A stretch of 64,000 bases of DNA from Eulemur rufifrons (Eukaryota > Chordata > Mammalia > Primates > Lemuridae), in NCBI RefSeq assembly GCF_041146395.1, contig NC_090999.1:69693001-69757000 (forward strand). Direction: 5' to 3'. Below the pieces are notes generated by a model, which was not told the DNA's origin, ran no database searches, and saw only the letters and a list, made by a program, of their open reading frames with translations. Numbering within the stretch: the stretch's first letter is position 1; each line of letters opens with the position of its first letter. Shown in pieces: positions 34,671-49,480 of the stretch. A program made the position numbers and the translations under genes.

Positions 34671-35944
34671 TTAAGATTATTAAGTATGAAATGTCCAATT
34701 ACCTTAAGTACTAAGTTTGACGGTTGATATCTCTGACATTTCATTTGAACACTTTTTGTTTTATTTTTGTGGTGAAGGTATATTCTCATTCTTTCAAACA
34801 CATGGTTTGGTTTGTGATTATCTGCCAAAATTTTTTAGAGCAATTTTTGTGAAACCATGGATAAGTCAAAAATTAATGTTATTGAGTAAGAGCTCCGTTG
34901 TGGAATCAAAGCAGCTCAGACACCTTGAAATATCAAGGAAGTGTTTGGGAAGGATGTGACTAACGAACACAGTACAACAGTGGTTTGGGAAATTCTGTTC
35001 AAGTGGTTTTAATCTTGAAAATGAGTCAAATGGACGACCTGAGACCAATGTGGGTAATGATGAGCTGAAAGCTGTAGCGGAAGCAAATCCATCTCAACCT
35101 ATATGTGTGAATTAGCAGCAAGGTTTGACGTTGCTATTCCAACGATATTGGACCATTTGAAACAAATTGGCAAGGTAAAGAAGCTAGATAGATGTATTCT
35201 GCATGAATTAAATGAGCATCAGAAGAGAAATAGTCCCAAAACTTGTCTTTCTTTCCTGTCATGACATAAAGATGAATGATTTGTACACCGTTTTGTTACC
35301 TGTGATGAAAAATGGATTCTTTTTGACAATTGCAAGTGTTCGACACAATGGTTGGATAAAGATGAAGTGCGGAAACATAGTCCAAAATGAATATTCATCC
35401 AAAAAAGCTAATGGTGTCTGTTTGGTGGTTCAGTGCTGGTTTATCTACTACCGCTTCATGAAACCTGGTCAATTGATTATAGCAGATATCTACTGTAACC
35501 AGTTGGACAAAACGATGAGGATCCTTAGTGATTAAGCAGCTGAGATTGCTCCATAGAGACAGGCCAATCCTCTTGCAAGACAACGCTTGACCACGTGTCA
35601 CACAAACGCGCCTCAAACTACAGAGGCTGGACTTGGAAACTCACTTTCATTCACCATATTTACCAGACCTTGATCCAACTGACTACCACTTCTTCCAGGC
35701 TTTGGACCACTTTTTGCAAGGAAAAATACTCAGATCTCAACAAGCTGTGGAAAACGCCTTTCACGATTTCATCACCACTCTCTCTCCAGGCTGCTTTGCT
35801 GCTGCCATACAAGCTACTGTTAAGATGGCAAAATAGTATTGATAGTTTTGGCACATACTTTGATTAATTGTACTGCTTCTAGTTTGAGGTATAATGCACT
35901 AAACTTTTGATCCAAAATCTGTCATTTCGTCTTTAATGACCTAA
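34671..35944 (+). mobile_element. mariner transposon, inactivated copy 2
   Basis: Plus-strand mariner relic of 1,274 bases, close to the usual 1.3 kb of the family. It is flanked by TA dinucleotides (34669-34670 and 35945-35946), the mariner target duplication. The ends are imperfect inverted repeats: TTAAGATTATTAAGTATG on the left and, on the opposite strand, TTAGGTCATTAAAGACG on the right. Transposase pieces: HLKQIGKVKKLDR near 35150; VTCDEKWILFDNCK (first catalytic Asp region) near 35300; LLQDNA (second Asp) near 35575, followed by a stop; and PDLDPTDYHFFQALDHFLQG (third Asp) near 35670. Frames are disrupted between these, and small deletions mean that the normal D34D spacing is not kept. 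It parallels copy 1 over its length. Confidence 0.95.
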
Positions 35945-35946
35945 TA

Positions 35947-37802
35947 AAATTAACAGAAGAGAATCTGCCTGACTTTTGATGCTGGGTAGGAATGGCCTAA
36001 TTTTTTTCTCTTGGTATGTTCATCTTGGCAGACTAACCACCTGTTATGAGATACCCAAACCACATAGATAGATCACATGGCATAAAACCCAATAGTACTG
36101 TCTTAAGTAACAACTTACAGCCAACATTGACCAGGAGATATGTAACTGAAGCATCCTTCATGTATTTCAAGCATACAGCATCTCCATGTGCTGCTGAATA
36201 AAGCAGAGGTAAGCTCTCCTCAGCTAGCAGATGTGTGAGTGAAAACAATGGTTTTTGCACTATGCACTAAATATTGCACTCGTTTGTTGTAAAGCAATAC
36301 ATACCTAGAACAGTTCTGGGTACCAGAATCGTGTTACTATTATACTGAAAAGCCTCAGAGAGACTGTTAGTAGAAGCTTGGTGGCATTTTGATAGGATGT
36401 TGATTATAGATAGAAGGAACATGAGAAAAAAATGTTATAAATAGGTGGAATGTTTAATGATACTATCATCTTTGTTAACATGAAAAATTTTAAAAAAATG
36501 AACTTGATGATCTACTCTTGAAAATATTCCAGACAGAGTGGTAAAGTTGCCATCTGGTTTCTTTTAGTTGCTTATATTAATATGTAAAGAAATGAGTCAA
36601 GGTAAAGAAAACATTTATTTATCATAAAGAAATCAGAAATTTCTAGGTTATATAAGTTTATTTATTGCCAAATGAAATGTCAAAATAAAGTCATTTTTAT
36701 GCACAGCCTCTAAAGTTAGCAAATAATTCTAAAAATTAAAAATGTTTTCCAAGGAGAGATCAAATTCAGTGTTCTGTTAGGAAAATATAGTCTAAAGGGG
36801 CCACTAAGGGCATGACTATAAAACCCTCTGTTAAGACCACAGAAATATTTATTGTGGTATTTCAAACAGAAAACAATCTTTCTAAGCATCTCAGTGTCAT
36901 GCCTCAGTAACCCGCTTCATTAAATAATAGAGCCTCTAAAAATTCTGAAGAATTTCTTCTCAGCAACCTTACAGGAAGTCAAAGAGAGATAGGTTTATCT
37001 TCATGAGATTTGTGAGTGTAGCTCTTGTATAATGGAATGAATGTTATTGATATTCATGGAAATTCTGCAAAAATTTTAGGAGAATATATTGGCAGAAACT
37101 CTTGCCAGCTTGAACTAAGAAGGACGGAGGCAGAACAAAATAAGAGTTTTTTGGAATCTTGATAGTGTAGGCAAGGTGCATGCTGAGAAAATGGTTCAGC
37201 TGTAAATATTGGTCATTTCTAATGTAAAATAAATGATAATTCAATAAAATTAAGAACCTCAAAGGTGGATCCAAGGACCATGGAAAATCATCCTTAGGTA
37301 GCAGGATTGAGCCCTAATCAAGAAGCTGACACATGATATTGGCTGGATTTTAAATTTGCTATAAATATGTGGTTTTTGTGTGCCTCACTCCTCTCACCTT
37401 TGAATGAGGGAGTCTATAGCAGTTATCCGAGGCCAATCTCACTGTGGTGTATTTGTGTATTATTTATATGTGGGGTAGGGTGTGTGTGTGTAGGTAATTC
37501 ATCTGTATAGTTCACAGGTCTTCAGATACAGAAGAACTGGCTTCAAGGAGCTGCACTGGAGGAACTGTACCTGAGAAAACTCACCCATATTTAAACCTAA
37601 TTTAGGTAATGACATGTTGAACATTGAGCTTTCTTTGATTCCACAATAAAAACGACTTTATCAGGGGTCATGGGAGAGGTGTGAGAGTATTTTTAAATGT
37701 GGGAAAAAGATAAATAGATGCAGATTATGGTGATTTTAAAACGTCTGCAAATTTGACACTTCTTTCATCAAAAAGTGTATTCTAATTTTCCTTCCTTTTG
37801 AA
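35947..37802. other. Unassigned stretch
   Basis: No gene supported. The 36020-36250 segment is somewhat richer in GC and might be an old LTR piece, but I cannot identify it. The rest is AT-rich. Confidence 0.45.
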
Positions 37803-37816
37803 TAAGACCTGGTTTT

Positions 37817-40724
<2,908 letters not shown>

Positions 40725-40752
40725 CACACACACACACACACACACACACACA
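40725..40752. repeat. (CA)n microsatellite
   Basis: Fourteen uninterrupted CA units. They give the run of His-Thr in the plus-strand frame 40573-40779, which is not a gene. Confidence 0.95.
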
Positions 40753-40841
40753 GTGATGGAAATTCTAAATAAAATATGAAAGGTACTTATCTCTGTAGTT
40801 GTTTAACATCATAAAATTTTGTTTTTGTTTTATGTAGCATT

Positions 40842-42365
40842 TTAAAATAGACTTTATTTTTTAGAGCAGTTTTTGGTTCACAGCAAAAATTTAGAAGAAA
40901 GTACGGACATTTCCCATATACCCACAGTTCCCACATATGCACAGCCTTCTCCAACTTCAAAATCCCCCACCAAAATTATATATTTTTACAATCAATAAAA
41001 CTACATTAAGACATCACTATCACTCAAAGTTCATAGTTTACTTTAGGGTTTACTCTTGTTGTTTGCACAAATGTGTAATGACCTATATCTACCATTATAA
41101 TATCATACAAAGTAGTTTCACTGTCCTAAAAATCCTGTGTGTTCCCCTATTCATCCCTGCCTCTTCCCAACCCCTGGTAACCACTGCTCTATTTACTGTC
41201 TCCATAGTTTTGCCTTTTTCAAAATATCATATAGTTGAAATCATACTAATGTACTTACTAATATACATAGTGATGTTTATACTAATGTAATCTTCTCAGG
41301 TTGGCTTCATTCACTTAGTAGTATGCATTTAAGAATCTTCCATGTCGTTTCATGACTTGATAGCTAATTTCTATTTAGCACTGAATAATATTCTATTGCC
41401 TGGATATACCACAGCCTATTCACCCTTTGTGTACTGAAAGATGTCTTGGTTGCTTCCAAGTTTTGGCAATTATTAATACAGCTGCTATAAGCATTCACGT
41501 GTAAGTTGTCGTATGGAGGTATATTTTCAACTCATTTTGTAAATACCAAAGAGTACAATTACTAGGTCATATGGCAAGACTATGGTTAGTTTTATTAAAA
41601 AATAAAAAATAACTTCCAATCTGTCTTACAAAGTGACTGTAACATTTTGCATTCTACCAAGCAAGGAATGACAGTTTCTGTTACTCCACATCCTTGCCAG
41701 CATTTGGTGGTGTTAGTGTTTTGGATTTTGGCCATTCTAATAGGTGTGTAATGGTATCTCATTGTTTTTATTTGCAACTTCCTTAAAACATGTGCTGTTA
41801 AGCATCTTTTTATATGCTTGTTTGCCATCTGTATGTCTTCTTTGGTGATGGGTCTGTTCAGGTCTTTGGTCAACTTTTTAATTGAGTTGATTGTGTTCCT
41901 GTTATTGAGTTACATGAGTTCTTTGTATATTTTGGATAATAGTCCTTCATCAGAAATTTCTTTTGCAAATATTATGTCCCATTCTGTGGCTTGTTTTCTC
42001 ATTATTTAGACATTGCCTTTTGCAGATCATAAATTTTTAATTTTAATGAAGTACATACAGCTCATTGGTTATTTCATTCATGAATCAAGCCTTTTTTATT
42101 ATATTTAAAAAGTCATTGCCATATTTAAGTTCATCTAGGTTGGCACCTATGTTATTTTCTAGGAGTTTTATAGTTTCTAATTTTACATTTAGGTAGATAA
42201 TCTATTTTGAGTGAATTATCATTATGAATATAAGATCCATGTCTAAATTATTTTTTGCATATTAATATTCAGTTGTTCTAGCATTATTTTGAAAAGACTA
42301 TCTTTGTTCCATTGTATTGCCTTTGTTCCTTTATGAAAGATCATTTGGCTATATTCATGTGACAA
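40842..42365 (-). mobile_element. Old L1 3' portion
   Basis: Minus-strand L1 of an older lineage, starting at its 3' UTR ('tagactttattttttagagc', 'ggttcacagcaaaaattt', 'cctggtaaccactgctc') and continuing into ORF2. Antisense landmarks: 'aggttggcttcattcactta', 'acagctgctataagcattca', 'aataggtgtgtaatggtatc', 'catttttatatgcttgtttg'-like text at 41805, and 'attcagttgttctagcatta'. ORF2 is heavily mutated. The 117-codon plus-strand frame at 40937-41290 lies in antisense of the 3' UTR and is chance. Confidence 0.9.
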
Positions 42366-43689
42366 GGACAGGCCCAGGAAAAATTTTATAGCCCTCAATT
42401 TGATTACATCCTTCTCATCACCCAAAAAACACTTCTTCCAAGAAGACATCTTGAATAAATAAAAAAATAAAAATGCCTTTCTGCCAATGTATCATTATAT
42501 AATGTTTTTAAATTTTTATACTTGTTTGTAATGTATTACCAAATACTAAAATAAGTCTCATTTATATAATACTTTACGTTTTATGTAGAACTTCCAAATG
42601 TGTTTTCTCATGCATTTATCACAATAATTCTACAGTTTGTTTGAATTTATACTTAAGTAAATGAAAAAACTGAGGATATGGAACATAAATTAACCTATTT
42701 TGGGTCATAGAGCTCTTAAAAATTAGAAACTACATACAATATCTATCCTGTGATTATCTAAGCTCTGTAGATATAGCTTCCCTGTGTCATCTTCATGTTA
42801 TATAAATTAGAACCTATTTTTTGTTCAGTTAGATAGATGGATGTTTTCATGTAATGTAAGAGGAAATCCTTGAAAAGACTCTGGCTCTTTAAATGTATTC
42901 TATCACCTTGAGCTCATTATGTCCTTGAGAAATATAGAGCTGAATAAATTAATTTTTTGTCCCAGAAATCCCTTGTTAAATCACTTTGCAGCAAACTCTC
43001 ATCAATGCAATTGCTATATTTAGTTGACCTTAACTAGTTATTTATTTAGTCATAATTTGAAAGACTGGCCTAGAGGATATATGCTATGGTGTAGGGGAAG
43101 AAAGTTAGGTCAGGTTTTAGGGATACTAATCCCGGTGGCACAGCAAAGTTTTGTTAAAGTTGCACCTAGAAAATATAAAGTCCTGGATGGTAGGAGAAAA
43201 AAATAGCAAAGTAATGGGAAAAAATGTTGAGGATATAATATATAGATGTTAAAATTTTATTAAAATTAACCTTGGGTTAGCATGTATGCAGAAAAACACA
43301 TTATGTTTTAATTATGCATGCAATATATTATATGTGATTCATATGTTAATATGTAATTAATGAGTACATTTGATACATATCTATATGTAACTCTATATAT
43401 TATATGTTTTATGTATTTTATAAGAATCAAAGGGACAGCATTTAGTCTCTGGTAGAATTGTAATCAAATATTTTGAAATTAATAAGATACAAAAAATGGA
43501 CATGCAATAAACTCCAAAGGGTATATTTATTTTCATCTCCTCCAAGAGAAGGACATAGGTCTGCCAAATAAAGTTAAGTAACATTTATCAAGGTCAGAGA
43601 CAGGGTAAGAAGCAAGGATTCTTTTATTGTCATTTACACACTATATGCTAGGCACATTGAACTTCCTGCAGTTAATTGTATGTTTCATG
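42366..43689. other. Mostly unassigned; MIR piece at 42560-42770
   Basis: A MIR-like core on the plus strand reads 'ttttctcatgcatttatcac', AATAATTCTACAG, then 'aaaaaactgaggatatggaa' and 'ggtcatagagctcttaaaaa'. No gene was seen in the remainder. Confidence 0.48.
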
Positions 43690-44130
43690 CTTTTCACATT
43701 TCTCTGCCTTTACACTTGCCTCACCTTCAACTGGATGGTGCTCATGTAGCTCCTATGTATCCTTTAACATTTAGCTCAAATGTCAACTGCAAAAGGCTTA
43801 CTTAGCCATGCTCCTTCTATTTGAATGAAGAGTCCCTTAAATTTCTTTTCATGATATATGCTATTAATATCCTATCATATTCTCTCTCTCTTTTCCCTTC
43901 CCTCTCTCCCTTTCTCTCTTATCTATATATCTATATCATCTGCTTTCTATATCTATCTTCTGTCTGTATCTATATTTGCTTATTTACTTTTCCATTTTTT
44001 TCTAACCTACTTGAATTCTGTGAACAGAATATATCCTAGTCATTTTTGAATCCTGGTATCTCCCTCATTGGCTAACTTGTAGTGGATGCTTAATGCATAT
44101 TTGTTAGAAAAATATTGAGTGAGTCTTGCG
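43690..44130 (+). mobile_element. L2 3' end with internal TC/TATC expansion
   Basis: Plus-strand L2: 'cctttaacatttagctcaaa' with TGTCAACTGCAAAAGGC (the L2 'ctcaaatgccacctcc' region), then after a low-complexity block 'ctacttgaattctgtgaaca', 'gaatcctggtatctccctca' and 'tagtggatgcttaatgcata'. A TC- and TATC-rich microsatellite (43880-43980) has expanded inside it. Two frames of 63 and 72 codons here come from the microsatellite. Confidence 0.62.
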
Positions 44131-45550
44131 AGAAATCTCATTTTGTAAATTGTAATTTTTATCCCACTATTTATTTTAAGTGAAAAGGAGAATTCCTTTT
44201 TTATGAATTATGGAATTTAAAATTGAATACATTATTTTCCCTATAGATGCCATATTTTAGATACCACTATTAATATTTTCCATATTGGTTTAAATAATCT
44301 TTCTTTTAACCACGTTATTGAATTAATTTTATAACCACATTTCATTGTTTCTATTTCACAGTTATTCTAGTGCTTCCACCTTCATGCCCAGTGAGGTCTC
44401 CCAGATGGAGCACACGTATTTAGAAGAATATATTATATTTTTCAAATGTCATACTCCAGTTCTTTATTCCAATAGCCAAATAGAATCCAAACCTGTATTT
44501 TGACAGCTTCAATTCAACAAAATATCCCTGGCTTCATTCATTATTTTCCCATATGCTTTAGTAAATTCAGAGTATGTCAGGAGGATTAAGCATTTTGGGT
44601 TGTTTTGGCTGTTTTGCATTGAAAAAAAAAAACACATTCATCAACTTCGATGGATGCTGAAAGATGTATATTGGAACAATAGGAAGCTATGCAGAAAAAA
44701 ATGAATTACTAAAAGTTAATATGGAAAGGAACATTTTATAGTTTTCCTGATCATTTCCCAAGCAGATATCTTATCCCAGTATATGACAGCTATTAAATAT
44801 TTTAACTCTCTAATATTTTAACTGCTTTATATAATTGATTTTGCTTGGCTACACTACATTCATTTTTGGTGTTTAAATAATATTCAATGATTTTATTGTT
44901 GGAATATTCTATAAATCTACTTGAATAGTGAGGAAAACTTGTAGTATGAAAATTTCACTTCCCCATTCTCATTATAATGTATTCTATCTTATGAGATCGC
45001 TACCTATTTCAGATTAGATTTATATTGCTTCATCCATTTAGAGACACGATTTCCATTTCTATCCATCTATCTCTCCATTATTTTTGAGAAAATATATTTG
45101 TATCTATCTAGAATTATATGCATTTATTTATATTTAATGATGTAAATATGTAAAGTACATGAATTTTTCTTCTGTCTTTCATATAAGCACATCTTCTCTT
45201 GGGACTAGACAAGGTTATGAGTATCCTTTTTTATTCTTAATTCAAGGGCCCAATTTTACCTAGTTGAAATAAGGATTGCCAGGCATAAGTGAGGACAGAC
45301 TGGGTATACAAGAATTAGAGGATGATAATTCCTAGAAGTGTGTCTTGGATTAGAATGTTAATATTATCACAGGAAAATTTTATATGTACTAAATTTGAAA
45401 GTTTATAGTGTACCATAGTAAAGGGTAGGTCAAATAGACAATGTGACAGTAAAGGCAATAAGAAGCACTAGATGAGAAAAGTCTCAAAATAAATAGAGGA
45501 GTCAGCATAGATGCATAGATAAATTAGAAAAATGGAAAATGAACCTAGTT
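44131..45550. other. Unassigned AT-rich stretch
   Basis: No gene, RNA or clear repeat. TATC-like units near 45065-45115 are low complexity. Confidence 0.5.
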
Positions 45551-45566
45551 TATCCACTGGCTTTTT

Positions 45567-45861
45567 TTTTTTTTTTTTTTTTTGAGACAGAGTCTCACCT
45601 TGTTGCCCGGGCTAGAGTGCTGTGGCATCAGCCTAGCTCCAGCAACCTCAAACTCCTGAGCTCAAACAATCCTCCTGCCTCAGCCTCCCAAGTATCTGGG
45701 ACTACAGGCATGTGCCACCATGCCCGGCTAATTTTTCTATATATATTTTTAGCTGTCCATATAATTTCTTTCTATTTTTAGTAGAGACGAGGTCTCGCTC
45801 TTGCTCAGGCTGGTCTCGAACTCCTGAGCTCAAACAATCCGCCTGCCTCGGCCTCCCAGAG
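45567..45861 (-). mobile_element. Alu SINE, 5'-truncated
   Basis: Antisense lemur-type Alu lacking about the first 40 bases of the left arm; it ends at 'gcctcggcctcccagag'. The target duplication TATCCA(C/T)TGGCTTTT lies on both sides (45551 onward and 45862-45876). Several positions differ from the Alus at 16131 and 37817 ('tagctccagcaacctc', 'caagtatctgggac'), so it is older or of another subfamily. The 80-codon frame across it is an artefact. Confidence 0.95.
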
Positions 45862-45877
45862 TATCCATTGGCTTTTT

Positions 45878-47711
45878 AACACTTTCTTCTATGGTATAAA
45901 CCAACTTAACAGGAAGGTGGCCTTTGCTAGCAAGTAGCCTTACACTAGCACAGCACATTCAAATAGTTTAAGACCTTCAACAGAGGCCAGAAGGAAGAAG
46001 AGGTCTATGAAAAAAATTTGAAAGTTATAATAAAAACTGCAAGGTAATCTGAGGTGCGTAAGGGAGGCAACCAATAGGAGGGAAGAGAAATCTGAGTATT
46101 GCTGAATGCATAAACATATCTCTATTTCTATTTTCCTCTCTATCTCTACCTTTGTCTATAACATCTATATGACATGGTGGGAAGCAGACAGCCTAAGGAG
46201 TGAGAGAGGGTAAGCGGGAAGAGTGATTTAAACGCTTTTCATGTTGAGAATAATGTGATACTTGGTCAGTGAAACACTGCAAGTTGAGAATAATTCAAGT
46301 ACTGAAAATTGCTTCTAGTATCATGTTACTCAATAAAAACAACAATAGTATTTTCTTTGCTCTATTAAACTCTAATGCAAGAATTGAGGTTCATCCTGTG
46401 TTTATTGGATCTTTGTTAGATTTGCATTTTCTAATCAATTGAGCAATAGGGAAAGTAAATGTAATAGCAGTGAGATGGTTCCCTAGCAACAGATGGTTGC
46501 CCATAACTCTATTACACACAGTAAAGAAGCATTAAACATAGTCTTTTCTTAACATGCTTTCATTATATTGTTCCTTTTCTTTTAAGCTGGAATGTGCTCC
46601 CCTTTGTTCATCTGTTATCTGTGTTTGGTTAAAACAATAGATTAGAACAATTATATTAATAGAGCCAGAAAATGACTTTGGAATATGCTGGGGGCAAAAA
46701 AAAAAAAGCAAGCAAGCCCCTTGTGTGAGTCGCCTAACTTTTCAACTTGGCCAACAATTAATTAAGGGCAAGAAACCCAGAATAAATCAGACATTGATAA
46801 AACACTACTTGTAACAGCATTCTAAACAATTTTCTAGGTGTTAATGGGTTAATAGTATCATTTCAGAGTAATGCAGCATTATTAAATTACTTCATGATAA
46901 TTAAAATTATTTAATGTACTTAAAAATGAACATATTACTATAAAAAACTACTTGTTTACATACAACTAAACATAGGTCTGCCTTCTCAGACTTTTATTAT
47001 AAATGGATGTGCCTTAAGAAAAAAATAAATATGAAAGTATTTAAATTTATTTTGTATTTCTATATTTTAATGCAGAAAGTCACCTATATTTTTTCTATCA
47101 TCTGAATATGCTTAAGGAAGTGAAGAATAATGTGAAGTAAAAACACTTATCAGAACTTCCTGAATTCATTAGACTTTAAATACTGAACATGTTGATCCAT
47201 TTATATTTGGAAAATTATTCAAAAATAAAATCTCTTATAGAGTATCATTTATATTTATCTTTTTTGAAACTTGAAACTACAACATATTATATCTCCCATT
47301 TCCTATGCTGATTACTTTTAAAAAAATAATCTTATTAGATACCTGACAAATGTAAGTTTTCAGGTTCAACATTATTATATAAATAAAATGAGAAAACATA
47401 CCTAATGATTTTACTTTAATCTCGAGGGGGAAATGGTAACTAGGTGGTTATGAACTAGCATCTCTCATTAAATTAATGGGTTTACCTAATTCTTATGTCT
47501 GCTGAATGCAGCTCATTAAGCTTTATACTCTTTTATATTCATTACAGTAGTGCCTTGTGAAAGTTGTGTTATTTTTCTTTATAAGTATCTTATAAATCAT
47601 TTGATAGGTGAGGAGGCTTAACCTACTTTCCCAAGGATAAAAATGTCTTCAAATCATTGGTTCAACATTATAATAGTGAAAATAATCTTTGCTAGATCTG
47701 AGATGATTTGC
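45878..47711. other. Mostly unassigned; MIR piece at 47540-47670
   Basis: The plus-strand stretch 'gataggtgaggaggcttaac' followed by CTACTTTCCCAAGG resembles a MIR core. An A11 run with (GCAA) units lies at about 46698-46716. No gene was seen. Confidence 0.45.
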
Positions 47712-48093
47712 ATGAACTGCCATAATAAAATAGCATAGACTATGGCTTAAACAATAGAAATTTATTTTCTCACAGTTCTAGAGGCTGAAAGTTCAAGATC
47801 AGGGCACTAGCATGGTTGTATTCTGTTGAAGCATTTCTTCCTGGTTTGGAAACAGCTATCTGCTTGCAATGTGCTCACATGGCTTGCTCCAATGTATGTA
47901 TGTGGAAAAAGAGAGCATAAGATTTCTGATGTTTCTTTTTACAAGAACACTGATTGTATCAGATCAGGATTTCACCCCTATGGACTCATTTAACCTTAGG
48001 CACCTACATAAAACCCCTATGTCTGATATGGTCATATAGGGAGTTACAGCTTCAACATAGGAATTGTGAGGGGAATAATTCAATTCATAACAC
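47712..48093 (-). mobile_element. MLT1-type MaLR LTR (3' LTR of minus-strand element)
   Basis: Minus-strand MaLR LTR: on the plus strand AACTGCCATAATAAAATAGC, 'atggcttaaacaatagaaat', 'ctcacagttctagaggctga', and an ending 'ggggaataattcaattcata' plus ACACTCC. It is joined at its right edge to internal MaLR sequence in the expected order for a minus-strand element. Confidence 0.8.
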
Positions 48094-49316
48094 TCCATCC
48101 CTGGCCCTCTCAAACACATGTCCTTATCATAGGCAAAATATATTTATCCTCTCCCAATAGTCTCAAAAGTTTTAACTCATTCTAGGATCAACTAGAAAGT
48201 CTAAAGTCCAAGTTTCATCTAAATATCATCTAAATCAGATAAGGGTAAGACTCAAGCTATGATTCATCCTGATGCAAAATTTCTTTCCATCTGTGATAAT
48301 GTAAAAACAGAAAAGTTATGTGCTTCCAAAATGCAATGGTGGGGACAGGCATAGGATAAACATTCCCTTTCCAAAAGGGAGAAATAGGAAAGAAGGGAGG
48401 GATGAAGGATTTCAAACAAGTCCAAAACTTAGCAAGGCAGATTCCAATAAATCTTAAGGCTGTAATAATCTTCTTTGGTTTAATACTCTGCCCTCGAGGC
48501 CCACAGATTCACCTTTGTGCCTCTATAGAGAGGCCTGCTCTCTTTATCCCTGTGTGAGGACCCTACCTACGTGGGTCTCTGCAAGGGCACCTCCATCCCT
48601 GAAGCACTGGATTTGGTCCTTCTGACCCTCAGAAACAGGGTAGGTGATCCACCCCCTTGGAAATGGAGAAGGAAATAGCCTTGCTGCCTAAGCCTTTGGT
48701 GGGAGTGGCAGCTCTGATGAGCCCTCCATCACTTTTGGGATAACTCTTCCCTTTTTGAAGAACAGTTCACATTTCAAGCTAAATAGCTCTATGGTCTTGT
48801 GTGGTAGGATCCAAGAAGTCTGACAGCTTTTCTTCCTTCTGTGCCACTTTGTCAGTCCCTTTAGCTCAAACTGGCCATGTCTTTGCTGGTATAATCCTAT
48901 CTGTATTCCTGGCTTCTGCTGAGATGTCTGATTAAATCCACGAGTTGCACCCATGATCTCTTTATCAAATGATTGTTCAGCTACACCTCACTGTTCTCTT
49001 TTCAAAACAAACTTTTGCATTTTGAAAATTATAGATAGGCTAAGAATTTTCCAAATCTTCAAGTTTTGGTTCTTTTTTTGGTTAACAATTCTTTCTTCAA
49101 TTCATCTGACTCCTTTTGCATTTTACTTTTCATAGTCAGGAGGAACAAAGCTGCCTTATCAACACTTTGCTCAGAAATCTGCATATCTAATTGTCTAATT
49201 TCATTGCTGCTAGTTCTACCACGCATAAAACAATACAATACAGTTCAGCCAAGTTCTTTGCCACTTGTAGCAAGGATTGCATTTCCTCTAGTTTCCACTC
49301 ATCTATTCCTCATTTC
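48094..49316 (-). mobile_element. MaLR internal region
   Basis: Sequence resembling the internal part of MST/MLT1/THE1 elements on the minus strand: 'ccctggccctctcaaacaca', 'gtccttatcataggcaaaat', 'gttttaactcattctaggat', 'ggcagctctgatgagccctc', and 'caagttctttgccacttgta'. These non-autonomous elements carry a remote gag-like region. Here it is full of stops; an 88-codon minus-strand frame at 48688-48954 is the longest remnant. It is cut by the L1 at 49317, and the 5' LTR was not found beyond it. Confidence 0.7.
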
Positions 49317-49480
49317 TTTTTTTTTTTTAATTTTTTTTATTTCAGCATATTACGGGGGTACAAATGTTAGGTTACGTATGTAGCCCTTGCCCCACCCAAG
49401 TCAGAGCTTCAAGCATGTGCATCCCTCAGACAGTGCACACTGCACCCATTAGGTGGGTACATATCCATCCCCAACCCCCC
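49317..49480 (-). mobile_element. L1 3' UTR end (strongly truncated)
   Basis: Minus-strand L1 tail: T-tracts, then 'tattacgggggtacaaatg', 'gccccacccaagtcagagct', 'ctgcacccattaggtgggta' and CCATCCCCAACCCCCC. It is the same 3' UTR type as the plus-strand L1 ending at 61962, including a diverged copy of its G-rich motif. It contains no ORF2 and interrupts a MaLR element. Confidence 0.9.

Noticed and set aside
35212..35535. 107-codon plus-strand frame as a gene
   Set aside because: It is in a frame other than that of the mariner transposase motifs, apart from a short stretch after a frameshift. The region is a broken transposase.
40937..41290. 117-codon plus-strand frame
   Set aside because: It is antisense to an old L1 3' UTR and ORF2 end, with hydrophobic low-information content.
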